Under the pieces are notes generated by a model, which saw only the letters and a program-made list of their open reading frames with translations, made no database searches and was not told the origin of the DNA. A program made the position numbers and the translations under genes. Positions 20,140-32,300 of a stretch of DNA of 64,000 bases are shown here, one piece after another. The stretch's first letter is position 1, and each line of letters opens with the position of its first letter. This stretch comes from Cyanophora paradoxa (taxonomy: Eukaryota; Glaucocystophyceae; Cyanophorales; Cyanophoraceae), in NCBI GenBank assembly GCA_004431415.1, contig QPMI01000535.1, forward strand, positions 62,001-126,000, in the 5' to 3' direction.

Positions 20140-20537
20140 ACCTGGTACTAGTAGTACGTGGCCAGCATGCGCGAAAGGTTATAATTAGCGCTTCCGTAGA
20201 CGACTTAAATACAAGATTTCGGTCCACTAATTTCCGGCTCCACTAATTTTCAGCGTCCAGTATTTTCCTGTTACGCGGTGGATTTAATTATAAGTTTTGC
20301 AACGCCAACTTACAAGTTACAACTTACCAACTTAGTTGAACTAACTAAGTTACGGCGAATTCTCGCAAATTTCAATTCAAATGATTCCGGCCCGTCCGCC
20401 GGCGTCCGGGTCCAAAAACGTTCAAACGGTTGCATGCAGAATCATTAATATTGAATCCGTGTCCGACCGTCTCCGACGGTCCCGCGGTCCGGATCCGCGG
20501 CCGAGACCGTCACGTGCACTGAGTCACTGACTCACTG
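20140..20537. other. AT-rich intergenic DNA
   Basis: I see no gene. The stretch has a run of AACTTA-type repeats (20300-20345) and a set of CGGTCC strings (20460-20510). It ends in repeated ACTGAGTC pentamers that abut the next inverted-repeat element. Confidence 0.5.
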
Positions 20538-20543
20538 AGTCAC

Positions 20544-20857
20544 TACCGTGTGGCACGAAATTACCGCGGCATAAATTACCGCGTTAATTATAATGACCCT
20601 GGCCGGGCTGGCCCGAAGGTGGCCAAAATACTGCGGACCTGTGTGCGGTACCAAATTAGCGCGTTTTAGAAGTTTGAGGCCTGTATGGGGCGGTTATTGT
20701 AGGGGGGTACTGTATGGAGCAACTTAGCAGCAGGTTATTACCACGGCAGTGTGACGGCACCAAATTTCTGCGGTACGTCACAATTTTGGCGCGGTAATTT
20801 GGTACCGCGGTAATTAAGTGAGCGCGGTATTTTAGTGCCACACCGTCGCACACGGTA
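20544..20857. mobile_element. MITE with TACCGTGTG ends and 6-bp duplication
   Basis: The outer ends are TACCGTGTG and CACACGGTA, and AGTCAC flanks both sides (538-543 and 858-863 of the 20 kb block). Just inside is a longer imperfect pair, ACCGTGTGGCACGAAATTACCGCG against the complement of CGCGGTATTTTAGTGCCACACCGT. The inside repeats AATTACCGCG several times. The element is 314 bp and non-coding. The 6-bp duplication is read from a locally repetitive ACTGAGTC background, so it is less certain than the inverted ends. Confidence 0.65.
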
Positions 20858-21264
20858 AGTCACTGAGTCAAATAATAATATGCCGCCGCACTACTAAGTA
20901 TACTGTATACCGACAAATAATACCGTACCGGTAGTTAGCTACCGGTATAGGCTCAGCGGCTGGTCGTTGTACCGTAGTACTGCAGTCTGAAGCTTGCAAT
21001 TGCGATTTTGCGATCGGGGGTCGAGTTCCGGTCGACTGCACCGGCACATACTATGATATATATAGCCTCAGCTACAGCCTACCGGTAGCCTTCTCCTGCA
21101 GCTGGCGGACCCGGTAGCTCCCGCCCGGGGGCCCACGGCCGCCGTATCATAGTATACGTACAGCTGCAGTGAAGCAAATTCGCAATCTATCTGTGTCATC
21201 CGCCGTCGCTCTCCGAGGCTCATCCATCTGTAGCATAGCATCGATCTCGCAATCGACCGCAAGT
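20858..21264. other. Presumed 5' region of the NPHP3-like gene
   Basis: This is a 400-bp AT-rich stretch with TATATATAG at about 21056, roughly 210 bp before the proposed start codon. This is a possible promoter element, but no other regulatory site can be supported. Confidence 0.35.
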
Positions 21265-24200
21265 ATGGGACTCTGTTGCTCGTGTTGCAGCGAAGAGAAT
21301 TCGAACCACGCACATGGGCAAACGCCTCTGCAACCGGCGGCCAGCGCTGCGCATGCGCATACGCGCTCAGTCCCTGCATACGGCCGCGGGAATAGCATCG
21401 TACAAGAACAACCGATCGCGATTGTGGATCCAAAGCATGTTACAATGTCTATCAACGTCAATCTTAGCGATACTGCTCAAGTGGCGCATCGCTACAGCAA
21501 GATTGTTCGCGTCTTCCTCTCATCCACATTCGGTGCGGCCGCGGCTTTCTATTAGACGTCTCTTCCGATCCATGCATATATATACGCGCACATGTACATA
21601 TCGCGCATGCGCATAATCTTAACTGCCCCACAGGGGACATGCAAGACGAGCGGCAGGCTATTGTTGACAAGACGATTCCGAGAATCCGCCTGGCGCTTTC
21701 GCGGAGAGGTCTCCAGTTTGTGCCAATCGACTTGCGGTGGGGAATCACTGAAGAGTCTTCAAAAAGTGGAAAGGTGCGAGAACGGAAAGGCCTACGTATA
21801 CGTAGATACGTCTGTGTTTGCAATCGTAGAAAGGCGATAACGATCAAGTTCGTAGACTGTCTATTTGTGCCTGGAGAACGTACAGAATTGCCAGTACTTC
21901 ATCGGATTCCTGGTCAGTCTCGCAATTGGATGCATGTGTATGTGTCGACTGAAAGGAAACTTTTCCACGTATATGCAGAAAGGGAGGTACGGATGGCATC
22001 AGGATCCTCAGAAACAGATCGACACGAGCCTTCAACAGTACGTCGTTCCTTTTGCAGACTACGTATGCATGTGTAGCGCTATTTGCAGACCCAATTAACC
22101 TGCGATCGTAATCAGAAATATAGCGATCTCCTTACGCACTGGCTACCATTTTCTGGAGCAGTACCCAAATCGAAGTGTCACGGAATACGAGATTTTGCTC
22201 GGAGCGTTTGTTGATGAAAACGTGAGCGTATACATGTTAATTGATCATGACATGTCAATTGAGAGAATGCGCAGGGACACCCCAGACTCAAATCGACCAG
22301 TACCAAGTTCTTTTTTGCGAGCCAAGATCTCATAAAACAGGCAGTTGATGCTACCCCACCTGAGAGTCGAGAGGCAAATTATGCAACCGCTCGCCTCGAA
22401 GAGCTCAAGTCCAAGATTCGCAGCGCCGGTTTGCATAATGCTGAGTACTCTGACGCCGATCACCTCTCTGATGCAATCTACTCTTCATTTATGGAGGTGA
22501 GGATCGGATTTTTTCTGTGGGACTGAAAAATTCGATTGACCAAGTGCCACGCATACGCATGCAGATGGCGGATCGAGACTATCCCAAAGCTGTAACCAAA
22601 ACCTGGCTGGAAGAAGAGAGACTTCATCAACAGCAGTATATTGAGAGCTTTCATGTCGGCTATGTTCCCTCCCCAAAGCAGGCAGGATTTCAAGGCCTGT
22701 GTGCCTACGCTGCGAGCAATACGAAAGAAGTGCTTGTCGTGCAAGGAGGTTCAGGATCCGGTAAAACAGGTGAACTTTACAGCAGCATTCAATGATTCGA
22801 ATTTAGCGGAAAACATTGAATTCAAATTGATCATGAGTCTACTTTGCATACGTGCAGCTCTACTTGCAAATTGGATAAAGCAGTATGCAAAAAGCAATCC
22901 TCAAGAAATAATCATATCGTATTTTGTCGGTGCCTCTTCTGCAAGCTGGAAACTCGAAAATGTGTTCAGGTGCTTTCCGCGATTCTTCCTCCGGATCTCA
23001 GTACCTCGCAAATAACACAGAATTCGAACAGATACCTTTATGAGGAGTTAAAGGCTCGATTCGACATAAAAGCGAAGTTAGATTTGTCGAAAACTCTCAC
23101 TGCCGCTACCCACACCCAATCTGAAGAGCGAAAGGACTATCTGCTGAACCAGGTACGCTTACATTGGCGATTCACGGATGCAATCAGCTGATTCGTTTCC
23201 AGAAAATAAAAAACTGGATTTCAACTAACAGGCACATGCTTACCAAAAAGGTAGTAATTGTCATCGACGGCCTGGATGATATAAAAGACGACTCAAAGCT
23301 GGCGTGGCTGTCTCTCGGGGCAAGTCCCAGCATTAGAATTATTCTTTCGGCTTACTCCGAAAAAGGTTCGACAACAATTGTAGATTAAATGCGGCCGCAC
23401 TGCTTTGAATCCGGTTTGAATTGATTCTGAACTACAGAGAGCACGGTCAGGCGATTTACATCCGGATCCGAGCAACGCGTGAGGTCGAAGTTCATCTCCG
23501 TTCAGGAATATGATCGGAACCAGAAAGCGGCAGTGATCAACGAGAATCTACGCATAGCCGGCAAAGACTTGTCACCTGTCCTCAAGGAAGGGCTCATCAC
23601 ATCGGAGAATACTGACAGGCCTCTGTATCTTTTGATGGTACGTGGTATTTTTCTCCTCAACTTGTTCAATAACATTTAATTATGTTCTACAGGTTCTTCA
23701 GCAGCTGAAAGAAAGCCAGAATGTTGTCCATGAAGAGCTTGGACAAGCTTTGCGAGGGCTCTTGCGTTGTGAAGATGAAAGCGCCTTGATAATACAACTG
23801 GTCTGCACGCTCTCCAGCTCGCAGTCCGAAAATTGTTTTATATATAAATACGAGTACGTACGCGATCCAGATCTCCCGGTGGTCAGAACAATATCCAGTT
23901 GGATTAACGAAGCAAGTACTGTGTTGTATATTCGTTTCCGATGATGGATGCGGGCTGCTCGAGAACGAACTCAGGGAGCTCGTCGGAGGTAGCATTTCTC
24001 GAGCTTTCTAACAAACGTGGAATGTTAACAACGCTTTGCACTTTCTCTCAGTTGGAACCAAGATAAGTATGCGACAGTGGGCCGAATTCCTTGCTGTGTC
24101 ATCGGCTATTCTCGAAACCTCGGGTATGAAATATGCCGTTTTTACGCGCACGCTACTCCTTCCTGTGACAACCTCACAGACGACATGGTGAATTTCAATA

Positions 24201-25818
24201 CAAGAGCAGCTCGGTACGCAGTTGAGGAAGCTTACAGTTTGAAGAATGAAGACGACGAGCTCTGCTATCACGAAATGCTCGGAGACCTCTTCTCCAGAAA
24301 AGACGGTTCCAGCTCGATCACGGCTGATCGACGAGCCCGCGAAGGCCTGTTCCATATGAGCAAGACAGGGAACAAAGAAGCACTCGTCTCCATGTTGACT
24401 GATCCGGGCGTGATACTGGAGACAGTCAGCTCTGGGGTTATCGAGGAGGCAAACGAGCTCGAATCGCTCCATGAATTTCATTCGCGTTGCTGGGAAATGT
24501 CCGGAAGAGAAGACGATGCTGCCCGATTGTACATGGAGAGTCTCGAGAGCTACGCGCAGCGCGATCAACCGCCAACAATAGAGCTGGCATCGTGCTACAC
24601 GTCGGTTGGCATCATTCTTCTTTACGGCAAACACGGAGATACGCGGAACACAGAAGCTATTGAGTTCTTTAAACTGGCGATCATGTTATTCGAGAAGGCA
24701 ACTAGCGATCGCAATCTCGATCGCAAGTCCATGTGCTACAAACACGCTTTGGCGTTTCACAACATGTCGATCGCGTATCAGAGCATGAAGAACTACGACG
24801 AAGCACTCAGCCAGGCCCGGGTGCGTCGGCTAGCGTTCGATGCAAAGAAATGTTTTATCATCAGTGCACTGACTAGAAACGTGCAGAAAGCACTTCAGAT
24901 TGTACAGAACGTCAGTACAAACTCTTGGACTGTTGTTTTTTACATCGGCAAAATGGCAGAGATTTACAAGAAAAAAGGGGACTTTGGACAGTCCCTGGAA
25001 CGCTATGAGGTGCCCCCGAGCTGTGTTTCTCGGCGCTAGCGCTATTGCTTTTGATTGCGCCTTTGCGATGGCGGGCTGACAACATGGAGCAGCGAGTTGT
25101 GTCTACCCTTCATCAACTGTACGGAGACATTCGCAATCATCCTGACATAGCGGACTACATCCTGCAGATAGGGAAATGTCTTCTGAAACTTGGTAATCCT
25201 GACGAAGCGTCAGCGAAGTTCGAGGTTTGTCTCTTGATTGTTTCTTTTTAATGGTCAATACTAGCTCTCAAATCAAAGCCTACACCGCCTGGTAACGCTA
25301 AAAACAGGAAGCCTACAACGCGTTCAAGGAGTCTCTTGGAGACGACAGCGAGGAGGCAGCGAAAGCCCTTCACCTGATCGGAAACAGCTATCTGAAGGCG
25401 GGAGACTACCGAAGTGCAGAGAGCTACCTCCAGGTGCGCCATTTAATTATCGTGAGAACTTTGGCAAATACTTTGTGATTCTTTGCGGCAAGCGCGCAAT
25501 TGGCGCATTCCGTTCTCGTGAGGATGATGAGCGGTGCATTAAGTCCATGAAACTGCTCGTCGAACTGTACGACAAGCGCTGCGACAAGAAGGATGCGCGA
25601 AAACGCGAAGATATGAAGCAGGTGCGAATCGCGTTTTATGAAACCGCTCTTGCTAAATTTGCGCATATGCATGCTGATATATTGTCATCACCTTATTGTG
25701 ACAGGAGATTCAGTCGATTTACGACAACCTCGGCCGTCAAGATTCTGATGCGGAGTCTTCGGATGCCGGTGATCATGATGAGGACTCAGACGAAGGGTCT
25801 GACGAAGATGATTCTTAA
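21265..25818 (+). CDS. NPHP3/TEP1-like NACHT-TPR protein with N-terminal MGLCCSCC
   Basis: This is a multi-exon gene for a STAND-type NTPase. Exon 1 (21265-21532) begins MGLCCSCC, a predicted N-myristoyl Gly followed by palmitoylatable Cys, and ends at the start of the effector-like domain, RVFLSSTF. Exon 2 (21634-21773) continues GDMQDERQAIV and FVPIDLRWGITEE; exon 3 (21856-21912) gives CLENVQNCQYFIGFL; exon 4 gives RYGWHQDP; a later exon gives SVTEYEILLGAF. This order is diagnostic of the NPHP3/TEP1/NWD family. The NACHT domain has Walker A GGSGSGKT at about 22747-22770 and Walker B VVIVIDGLDD near 23250. TPR-like helices follow from about 24180 to 25440 (for example IELASCYTSVGIILLYG and LHLIGNSYLKAGDYRSAESY). 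The protein ends in an acidic Asp/Glu/Ser tail. Several introns are 50-100 nt. Nephrocystin-3 is also N-myristoylated and works at cilia; a similar role is inference. Some exons (23900-24080) are unclear. Confidence 0.8.
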
Positions 25819-26317
25819 TAGAATGCTTTTGTCGCTACAGTAGCATCTAGAGCCCCTGCATTTTCAAACACCGCACATTCAGACAAAGTCGATTCGTAGT
25901 CTAGCTGTAGATGTGCCCAACGTCTTTGAGAGAGAGTAGTGTATTAAGTTGCGATGCCCCTTTGCAATTGAATTCCGCCGTGACTGCGGCGCTCACCGCC
26001 GTCACTGCTGTCATGATGATCACGCTCACCCGCGATGATCACGAGTTGAATCTCGAAGAATGCCCTTGGATGCTGAAAAAGCACTGAGCGTACTGGGTGT
26101 TGAAAGTTAAGGCGCTTGGATGTCCGATCCATTGTTCACGGTAGAATGTTTCCGTAGCTACAATAGCATCTAAAGGCCCCTGCATTTTCAAAACACCGCG
26201 CATTCAGACCAGAGGGCCCCAGCCACGCAGCAGTTGTCCACTTGGATTCAAGGTTCCTCGCTGCTATCTACGGACTACCTCGCTACTGGAAAAAGCTTCC
26301 TGCGGTGTCGCTCATGT
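25819..26317. other. Convergent gene ends with a local tandem duplication
   Basis: A block running TAGAATG...GCTACAGTAGCATCTA...GCCCCTGCATTTTCAAA...CACCGC..CATTCAGAC occurs twice, at about 25817-25891 and 26141-26208. It occurs only once in the left duplicate (6950-7000). About 250 bp of unrelated sequence, containing an imperfect palindrome around TGATGATCACG, lies between the two. The region probably carries the 3' ends of both convergent genes. Confidence 0.7.
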
Positions 26318-29300
26318 CTACTGATGCTGCAGCTGCGCATGGCTAGCATCGCCCCCGGATGGCGCGAGCGGAGGCCCCGGGTACGGCCCCGACGAGGATG
26401 TTGCGTGGCCCGGGGGCGGCCCGTACGGCATAGAAACCACGTACGGGCCGGGGCCGGACGGCGGTTGGGGGAACGGTGCGGGGTACTGGTACTGGGGGTG
26501 CGGGCCCAGCCCCGGGGGCGGCGGGTGGGGGTGGGGTACCGGGCCCGGGCCACCGTAGTGCGGGAACGGGGGGTACGGGGGATGGACGGCACCCTGCGGG
26601 GGCGCGTGGCCCGCCGGCCCCGAGGCCGGAACGTGGGGCGGGGGCGGGAGCTGCGGGGGCGGGAGCTGCGGCCCGGGAACGTACCCGTACCCGTAGGGGT
26701 ACGCCGAGATCGGCACGTGCATGGGCGGCCCGCCGTGCCCGGGAGGGTACGGGTAGTAGACGGGGGCGTGGGAGGCCGGCGCGGGGCCGGGGCCTGCGGG
26801 GCGGTCCCCCTGGCCCGGCGGGGTCGGCGCACCCGTGCCCGGGGCCTGGCCATGGGCGGGCGGGCCGACGGGGATGAGGGGTACGGGCCCGTAGGGCATC
26901 GGCATGTATCCGTACGGGGGCATGGGGAGCATGTACGGGTGGCTCACGGGTACCACGTAGACGGCCGGCCCGGGGGACGAGTGGGCGGGCGCCCCGGGCG
27001 GGGGCGGTGCGGGGGGCGCGGGGAGCTGCGCTGGGGCGTCGCCAGGGGCGCCGCGGGAGGGCGAGCCGCCGGCCAACGGAGGGGCGGGGGCGGCGGGTGC
27101 GGCAGCAGAGCCTGCCCCGCAGCTGCCGGCGGCGGAGGCGGCGCCGGCGCGTGGTGGGGCCCCGCGGGAGAGGCCCCGCGGATCCGGCGCCCGGCGGCGC
27201 CGGCTGCTGCTGCTGCGGGGCGCCTGCGGTGGGGGCGGCGTCCCTTTGCCCTTCCGTGAATCCTCCCCTCCGGCCGCCCGCCCGCCCGCCGTGGTCGCCG
27301 CTGGCTGCTGCTGCTGTTGTTGCTGCGGCTGCTGCTGCGGCTGCTGCGGAGACGGCGCGGGGCGGCCTGGGGCCCGTGCGCGGGTGCCTGCCCGCGGGGC
27401 GGGGCGGCCTGCGGGGCGGCGGCGCCCGCCCGGCCGCCCGCGGCCGGCGTCGGCGGCTGCGCGGCCGCCGAGGGCGAGGAGGCGGAGGGCGCGGGCCCCG
27501 CCGGCGGGGAGGGGCGGCCGGCCCCCGACGAAGACGCCGCCTCCTTCCCTTTGCCCTTCGCCGCCGCGTCCTTCGGCTGCAGCGCAGCCACGCGCGCCAC
27601 CAGCTGCCGGGGGAAGGGTGAGGCCCCGGGCCGGGGGAGGAGGTGGGGGTACTGCCGCTGCAGCTGGATCCGGGGGAGGGGGGGGTGCGAACCGCCGAGA
27701 GGAGGTCGTGCAGCTCGGGGGTACCCATCGACTCGAGCGTCGCGGCGTCGCCCCTGCGGGGGAGGAGGAGGAGCTCGGGTCAGACCTCAAGAGACAGTGA
27801 GAGGTGAACTGAACTGAGCCGAGCCGAGGAGAGCCGAGCTCGGGACAGAGAGCGCGAGGCATCATAGATCTAGAGTCCCCCAGAAGGGGAAGGGGGCGCA
27901 CTGGAGGGCGCCCTTGAGGCGGCGGAGGGAGGCGACGTCGGCGCGGGCGGCGGCGAGGCGGGCGCCCTCTGCCGCCAGCTCCTTCTGCTCGAGGAGAGTG
28001 AGGACGCGGAGAGTACAGCGAGGAAGGCCGCAGAGAGTACGGACCTGCAGCCTCGCCGCCTCCTCCGCCCCCGGCGCCCGCGCCAGCGCCGCCTCCGCCT
28101 CCACCTTCGCCGCCCGCGCCGCCTCCGCCGCCCGCCCCGCCGCCGCCGCCCGCTGCTCCGCCGCCTGCGCCGCCGCTTGCGCTCGCGCCTCCCCGGCGGC
28201 CGCCTCCGCCCGCGCCGCGCGCGCCGCGGCCGCCTCGCGCCGGAGCCGCGCGGCCTCAGCGGCGACGTCGGCCGCGCGCTCCGAGGCGGCGGCGCCGGCC
28301 GCCTGCTCCGCCTCCTCCAGCTCCTGCACGCGGGCCCGCAGGGCGCGCTTCTCCGTTCGGATGGCGCGCAGCTCCTCCGCTGGGGGGCCGTCAGCGATCA
28401 TGATCACGGCGGTCCGAGGGGGAAGGAAGCACCTAGGGCCTCGGCCCGCGCGGCGGAGCGCGGCGAGAGCGGCGCGACGGGCGCGGCTGGCGGGGAGGCC
28501 GCTGCGCTCGCGGCCGCGGGCGGCGGCGGGGGCGACGGGCGGGGGACGGGGGCCGGCGCCTGCCCGGACTGCGGACGGGGGCCGGAGGGAAGCCCGGCGG
28601 GGGCTGCGGGGCGGACGGGGCGACGGGCGCCGCCTCGCGGGGACGCGGGCCGTAGGGGCCGCCGGCGGCGACGGCCGGGCGCCGGACGCGGGCGCGGGCG
28701 CCGGGGGCGGAAAGTGGGATGGGGGCTGGGCGGCGGGAGCGACGGGGGCGGCAGAAACGACCGGTTTCGCGGGGGCAGGGCGGGCGGCGGGGCGGTAGGG
28801 GGCGTGGCGGCACGGGGCGGGGAGACGCGGGCTGCGGTGTCGGATCCCCGGTGGGGCGGCCGCGCGGCGGCCGCTTGGACACGGGCAGCCAGTGGCCATC
28901 CTCGCCCCCTTCCCCGGCGGCGGAGGCGGAGGCGGGGGCGGTGGCGGCGGCGGGCGGCAGGGGCGGGGGGGTCGCCCGCGGAGGAGGTAGCACCGCGACG
29001 ACGGCGGGCGACGGGGGCGCGACCCGCGGGACGAGGACGAGGAGGAGGACGGGGCGGGGGACGGCGCGCGGGCCCGGCCGCCACGGCGCTGGCGCTGGGG
29101 CGGCCGACTGCGGCGGCGGCGGGCGCGGCCCGCCCCGCGTCGCCTCGACGCGCCTTGGCGGCCTTGGCGGAAGCGGCGCCCCCCGTCGCCGGCTCCGAGG
29201 CGGCGGCGGCGGCGGCGACGAGGCTGCGGAAGAGCTGCTCGCGGCGAGCGTTCGCCTGCGCAAGGAGGAACGGGGTTCAGACGGCTCAGACGGCTCAGGT

Positions 29301-32300
29301 GACGGGCGGGGATTGCTCGCCTGAGCGGTGAAGCGCTCGAGGAACCGCTCGCGCCATATGCCCTCCACGAGCTGCGGGACGGGCGGGTCAGGGGGGGGGG
29401 GGGAAGGGGAGAGGAGGCGAGGGGTACAGCGGGCGGACGAGGGCGGCGGCGAGGGCGGAGCGGCGGTGCTGGGCTCGCCACGCGGCGACGTCGAAGCAGC
29501 GGAGGCGCGCGCGGTGCGACCGGCGGAGCGCCGCGCCCAGCGACAGCTGCGGCGAAAGTCGGAGCCGAAGCCCGGGCCCGGGTCAGCTAGGCCGGCGCGG
29601 GGGGTACCCATACAACCCATACAGTTGCGGACCTGCGCGTCGATCCACTCGAGGAAGAGGACATAGTACGCGCGCCAGGCCGGCCGGTTAATCCGCATCA
29701 CGGCCAGCATGCCCAGGAACTGTGGGGCGCGGCGGGCGGGGGGGCGTCGTAAGCGGAGGGGGGCGGGGTAGGCTAGGATAGGCCGTAGGATAAAACAAAG
29801 GTGGGAGGGGGCGCGCCCGCATGCCGATCTCGGCGGGGGTCGAGGGCATGGGGCCCGCCGCCTTCAGGCTCATGATGGCCTGCGCCGGGGCGGGGGCGGC
29901 GCCGATCAGCCCGCGCCGAAGAAAAGCGAGAGAAATGGTAGTAGGGGACCTTGAAGAGGATGGAGCCGGCGCGGGCCGGCCCGACCGGCTCGCAGGCCGC
30001 GGCGCTGGCGGAGAGGCCGAGGAAGAGGTCCGGCGAGAAGGCGGGCCTGCGCACGCAGGCGCTCTGAGCGGGGGGCAAGCAAGGGGAACAAAAGAAGGCG
30101 CGAGAGAAGGCGTACGCACCCCGGGGAGGGCGGCGAGGGGTGCTCCCAGTTCTCGAGCACGGTCGCCAGGGCGTCCCGCACCGGCGCCAGCGCCCGCTGC
30201 GCCGCGGCCGTCAGCCGCCGCGGAGACGGGCCGGATGGGACGGCTTAAGGTTTAAGCCGGATGGACGGGCCGGGCCGGTCGCCGGGAGAGAGAGAGAGAG
30301 AGAGGGAGGGAGAGGGCGGGGAGCGCAGGAAGCAGCGCCAAGGGCGGACCTTCATGGTGGAGAGGCGCCGCGACTGGGCCCGCACGAACGGGTCCGACCG
30401 CTCCCGCTCCCGCTCCCGCGCCGCGCTCCCCTGCCCCGACCCGACCCGAGCCGCGTCAGGACGCTCTGGGGGGTACGCGACGGGCAGGCGGGCGAGCGTT
30501 CACCTGGGCGGAGAGCTCGACGGCGGGCGGCTCCTCGTCCAGCGGCCGCCTGCGGGACCCCAGCTAAGCTCTAGACTGGGGTACGTGGGATGCCGCCGGC
30601 AGGTGGCTAGGCTCTAGTCTAGACCGGAGGGGCGGGGCGGGGCGGACCAGAAGGGCCCGCGGTGGTGGACGGAGAAGACGACCTCCTCGGCGGGGGCGAG
30701 CCACAGCGCCGCCCCGGCGTCCCGCCGCTCTGGCAGCGCGGGGCGGCTTCCCTCCCCTTCCGCCCCCGCTCCGCTCCCCGGGGGGGGCGGCAGGCGGCCG
30801 CCCTCCCACGTCACCCGCCTCCCCGGGATCTGGGGGGGGGGGAAGGGGGGGGAGGAGCGTCGGCGGGGGGCGAAAGAAGGGGGGAGATAGAGGAGAGTCC
30901 GGGTACGCACCACTTCGAGGTTGAAGAGGTAGTCGGGGTCGAGCGCGCTCGCGAGGCGCCGCCGGGCCAGCTCCTGCGGAGGGGGGTACGGGATCAGGGC
31001 CCCGTCGAGCGCCGTGGGAGGGGTACGGCCGGCGGAGGGGTGCGCGCGCGCCTCGTTCACGGTCTCCTCGGGGACGTCGTTCACGAGCGGCTGCGGGCAC
31101 GAGGCACACCGAATCGAGGTCAGAACAGGCGGGGCGGGGCTAGCCGAGCGAGCCGGGGGGACAAGACAAGCGGGCAAGCAGAGAAAGAAGCGAGGGGGCG
31201 GACCTGGTGGAAGAGAGCGGATGCGTCGCGCCCCGCCTGCGCCGCGCCGCCCGTGTCAGTTTGGAGCGCCTCGGCGGCAGGACGAGCGGGTTGGGCGGGC
31301 GGGGGGGCGGGGGGGCGGTCCTGCGCCTGCGCCTGCGCGACGGCCACTGCCATCGCGAGGTCGATCCCCTGCCCCGCCCCGCCCCGCCCGCCCGCGTCGG
31401 CCTCCCGGGGCCGGAGCGAGGGCCGGCCTAGGCCGGGGGGGGTGGGGGGGGGTGGGGGGTGGGGGGGGGGGGGGGGGGGGTGGACCTTGAGGGACTCTGT
31501 GACGGCGGCGCGGATGCGGTCCGCCTCCGCCTCCGCCAGCGCCCCCTCCGCCTCGCACACCCGCGCCCTGCCCGGCGCGAGGCAGGCCCGGCGCGCCGCG
31601 TCAGAGGGGGGGGCAGGGGTGGGATAAATGGGCAGGTGGCGGGCGCCGAGGCTGGGCTGGGCCTAGAACAGGTGCGGATTCGGTCTAGGAGGGGGGGCGC
31701 GCACCGGGCGCGGGCGAGATCGCGGCCGGAGGCGGCGAGCTCGCCGTAGAGCGAGCGCGCCCCGTCCGGCGAGTCGGCCCCTGCCCGAGCTCAGAAAGGT
31801 CGGGTCTGAGTCCGTGGGAGGCCGGGGGCGCGGCGCGCACCGTGGGGCGGGCCGGCGAGGAGGAACGGGGCGGGCACGGCGAGGCTCGGGTCCGGGGGCG
31901 GGGGCCCGGGCGCGGCGGCGAAGGCGGCGGCCGGCGCGGCGGCGACGAGGCGGGAGGGTCCCCCGGGGCCGGCCCGACGCGGAGGCCCGGGGCCGGGGGC
32001 GCCCGCGTGCGGAGGTACGCCGCCGCGAGCTGCGCAGAGTCTCACTCACTCAGGCGGCCGTTCGGGCTCGCACGAGGCTCGGAATAATCAGAGGATACCT
32101 GGCAGAGGGAGCAGGGGTTGGGGTAGCGGCAGGCGGGGGGGCAGCCGGAGGGGGGTAGGGCGAGGGGGGCGCCCCAGGCGCGCAGTATGACGTCGGCACG
32201 GAAGCGGAAGCCTGCGGGGGCCCGGCGTGAGGGTGGGGCGCGGGGGCGCGGCGGGCGGGCGAGAGGAGACAGAGGCTGGAGTCATCTCCGCGAAGCTAGC

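Larger units (their letters stand above)
25272..31690. repeat. Segmental duplication, right (likely parental) copy
   Basis: This is the direct-orientation counterpart of 6385-12430. It spans the last exons of the NPHP3-like gene, the convergent gene end between the two genes, and the 3' two thirds of the minus-strand coiled-coil gene. On both sides the genes continue into unique sequence, so this is the probable source copy. Poly-G length, the CTG/TTG repeat, and many 1-15-bp indels differ from the left copy. Confidence 0.9.

Noticed and set aside
31437-31485. CRISPR-like or tandem-repeat array suspicion in the G-rich introns
   Set aside because: The repeats are homopolymers or pentamers without spacers, and the context is a eukaryotic intron.
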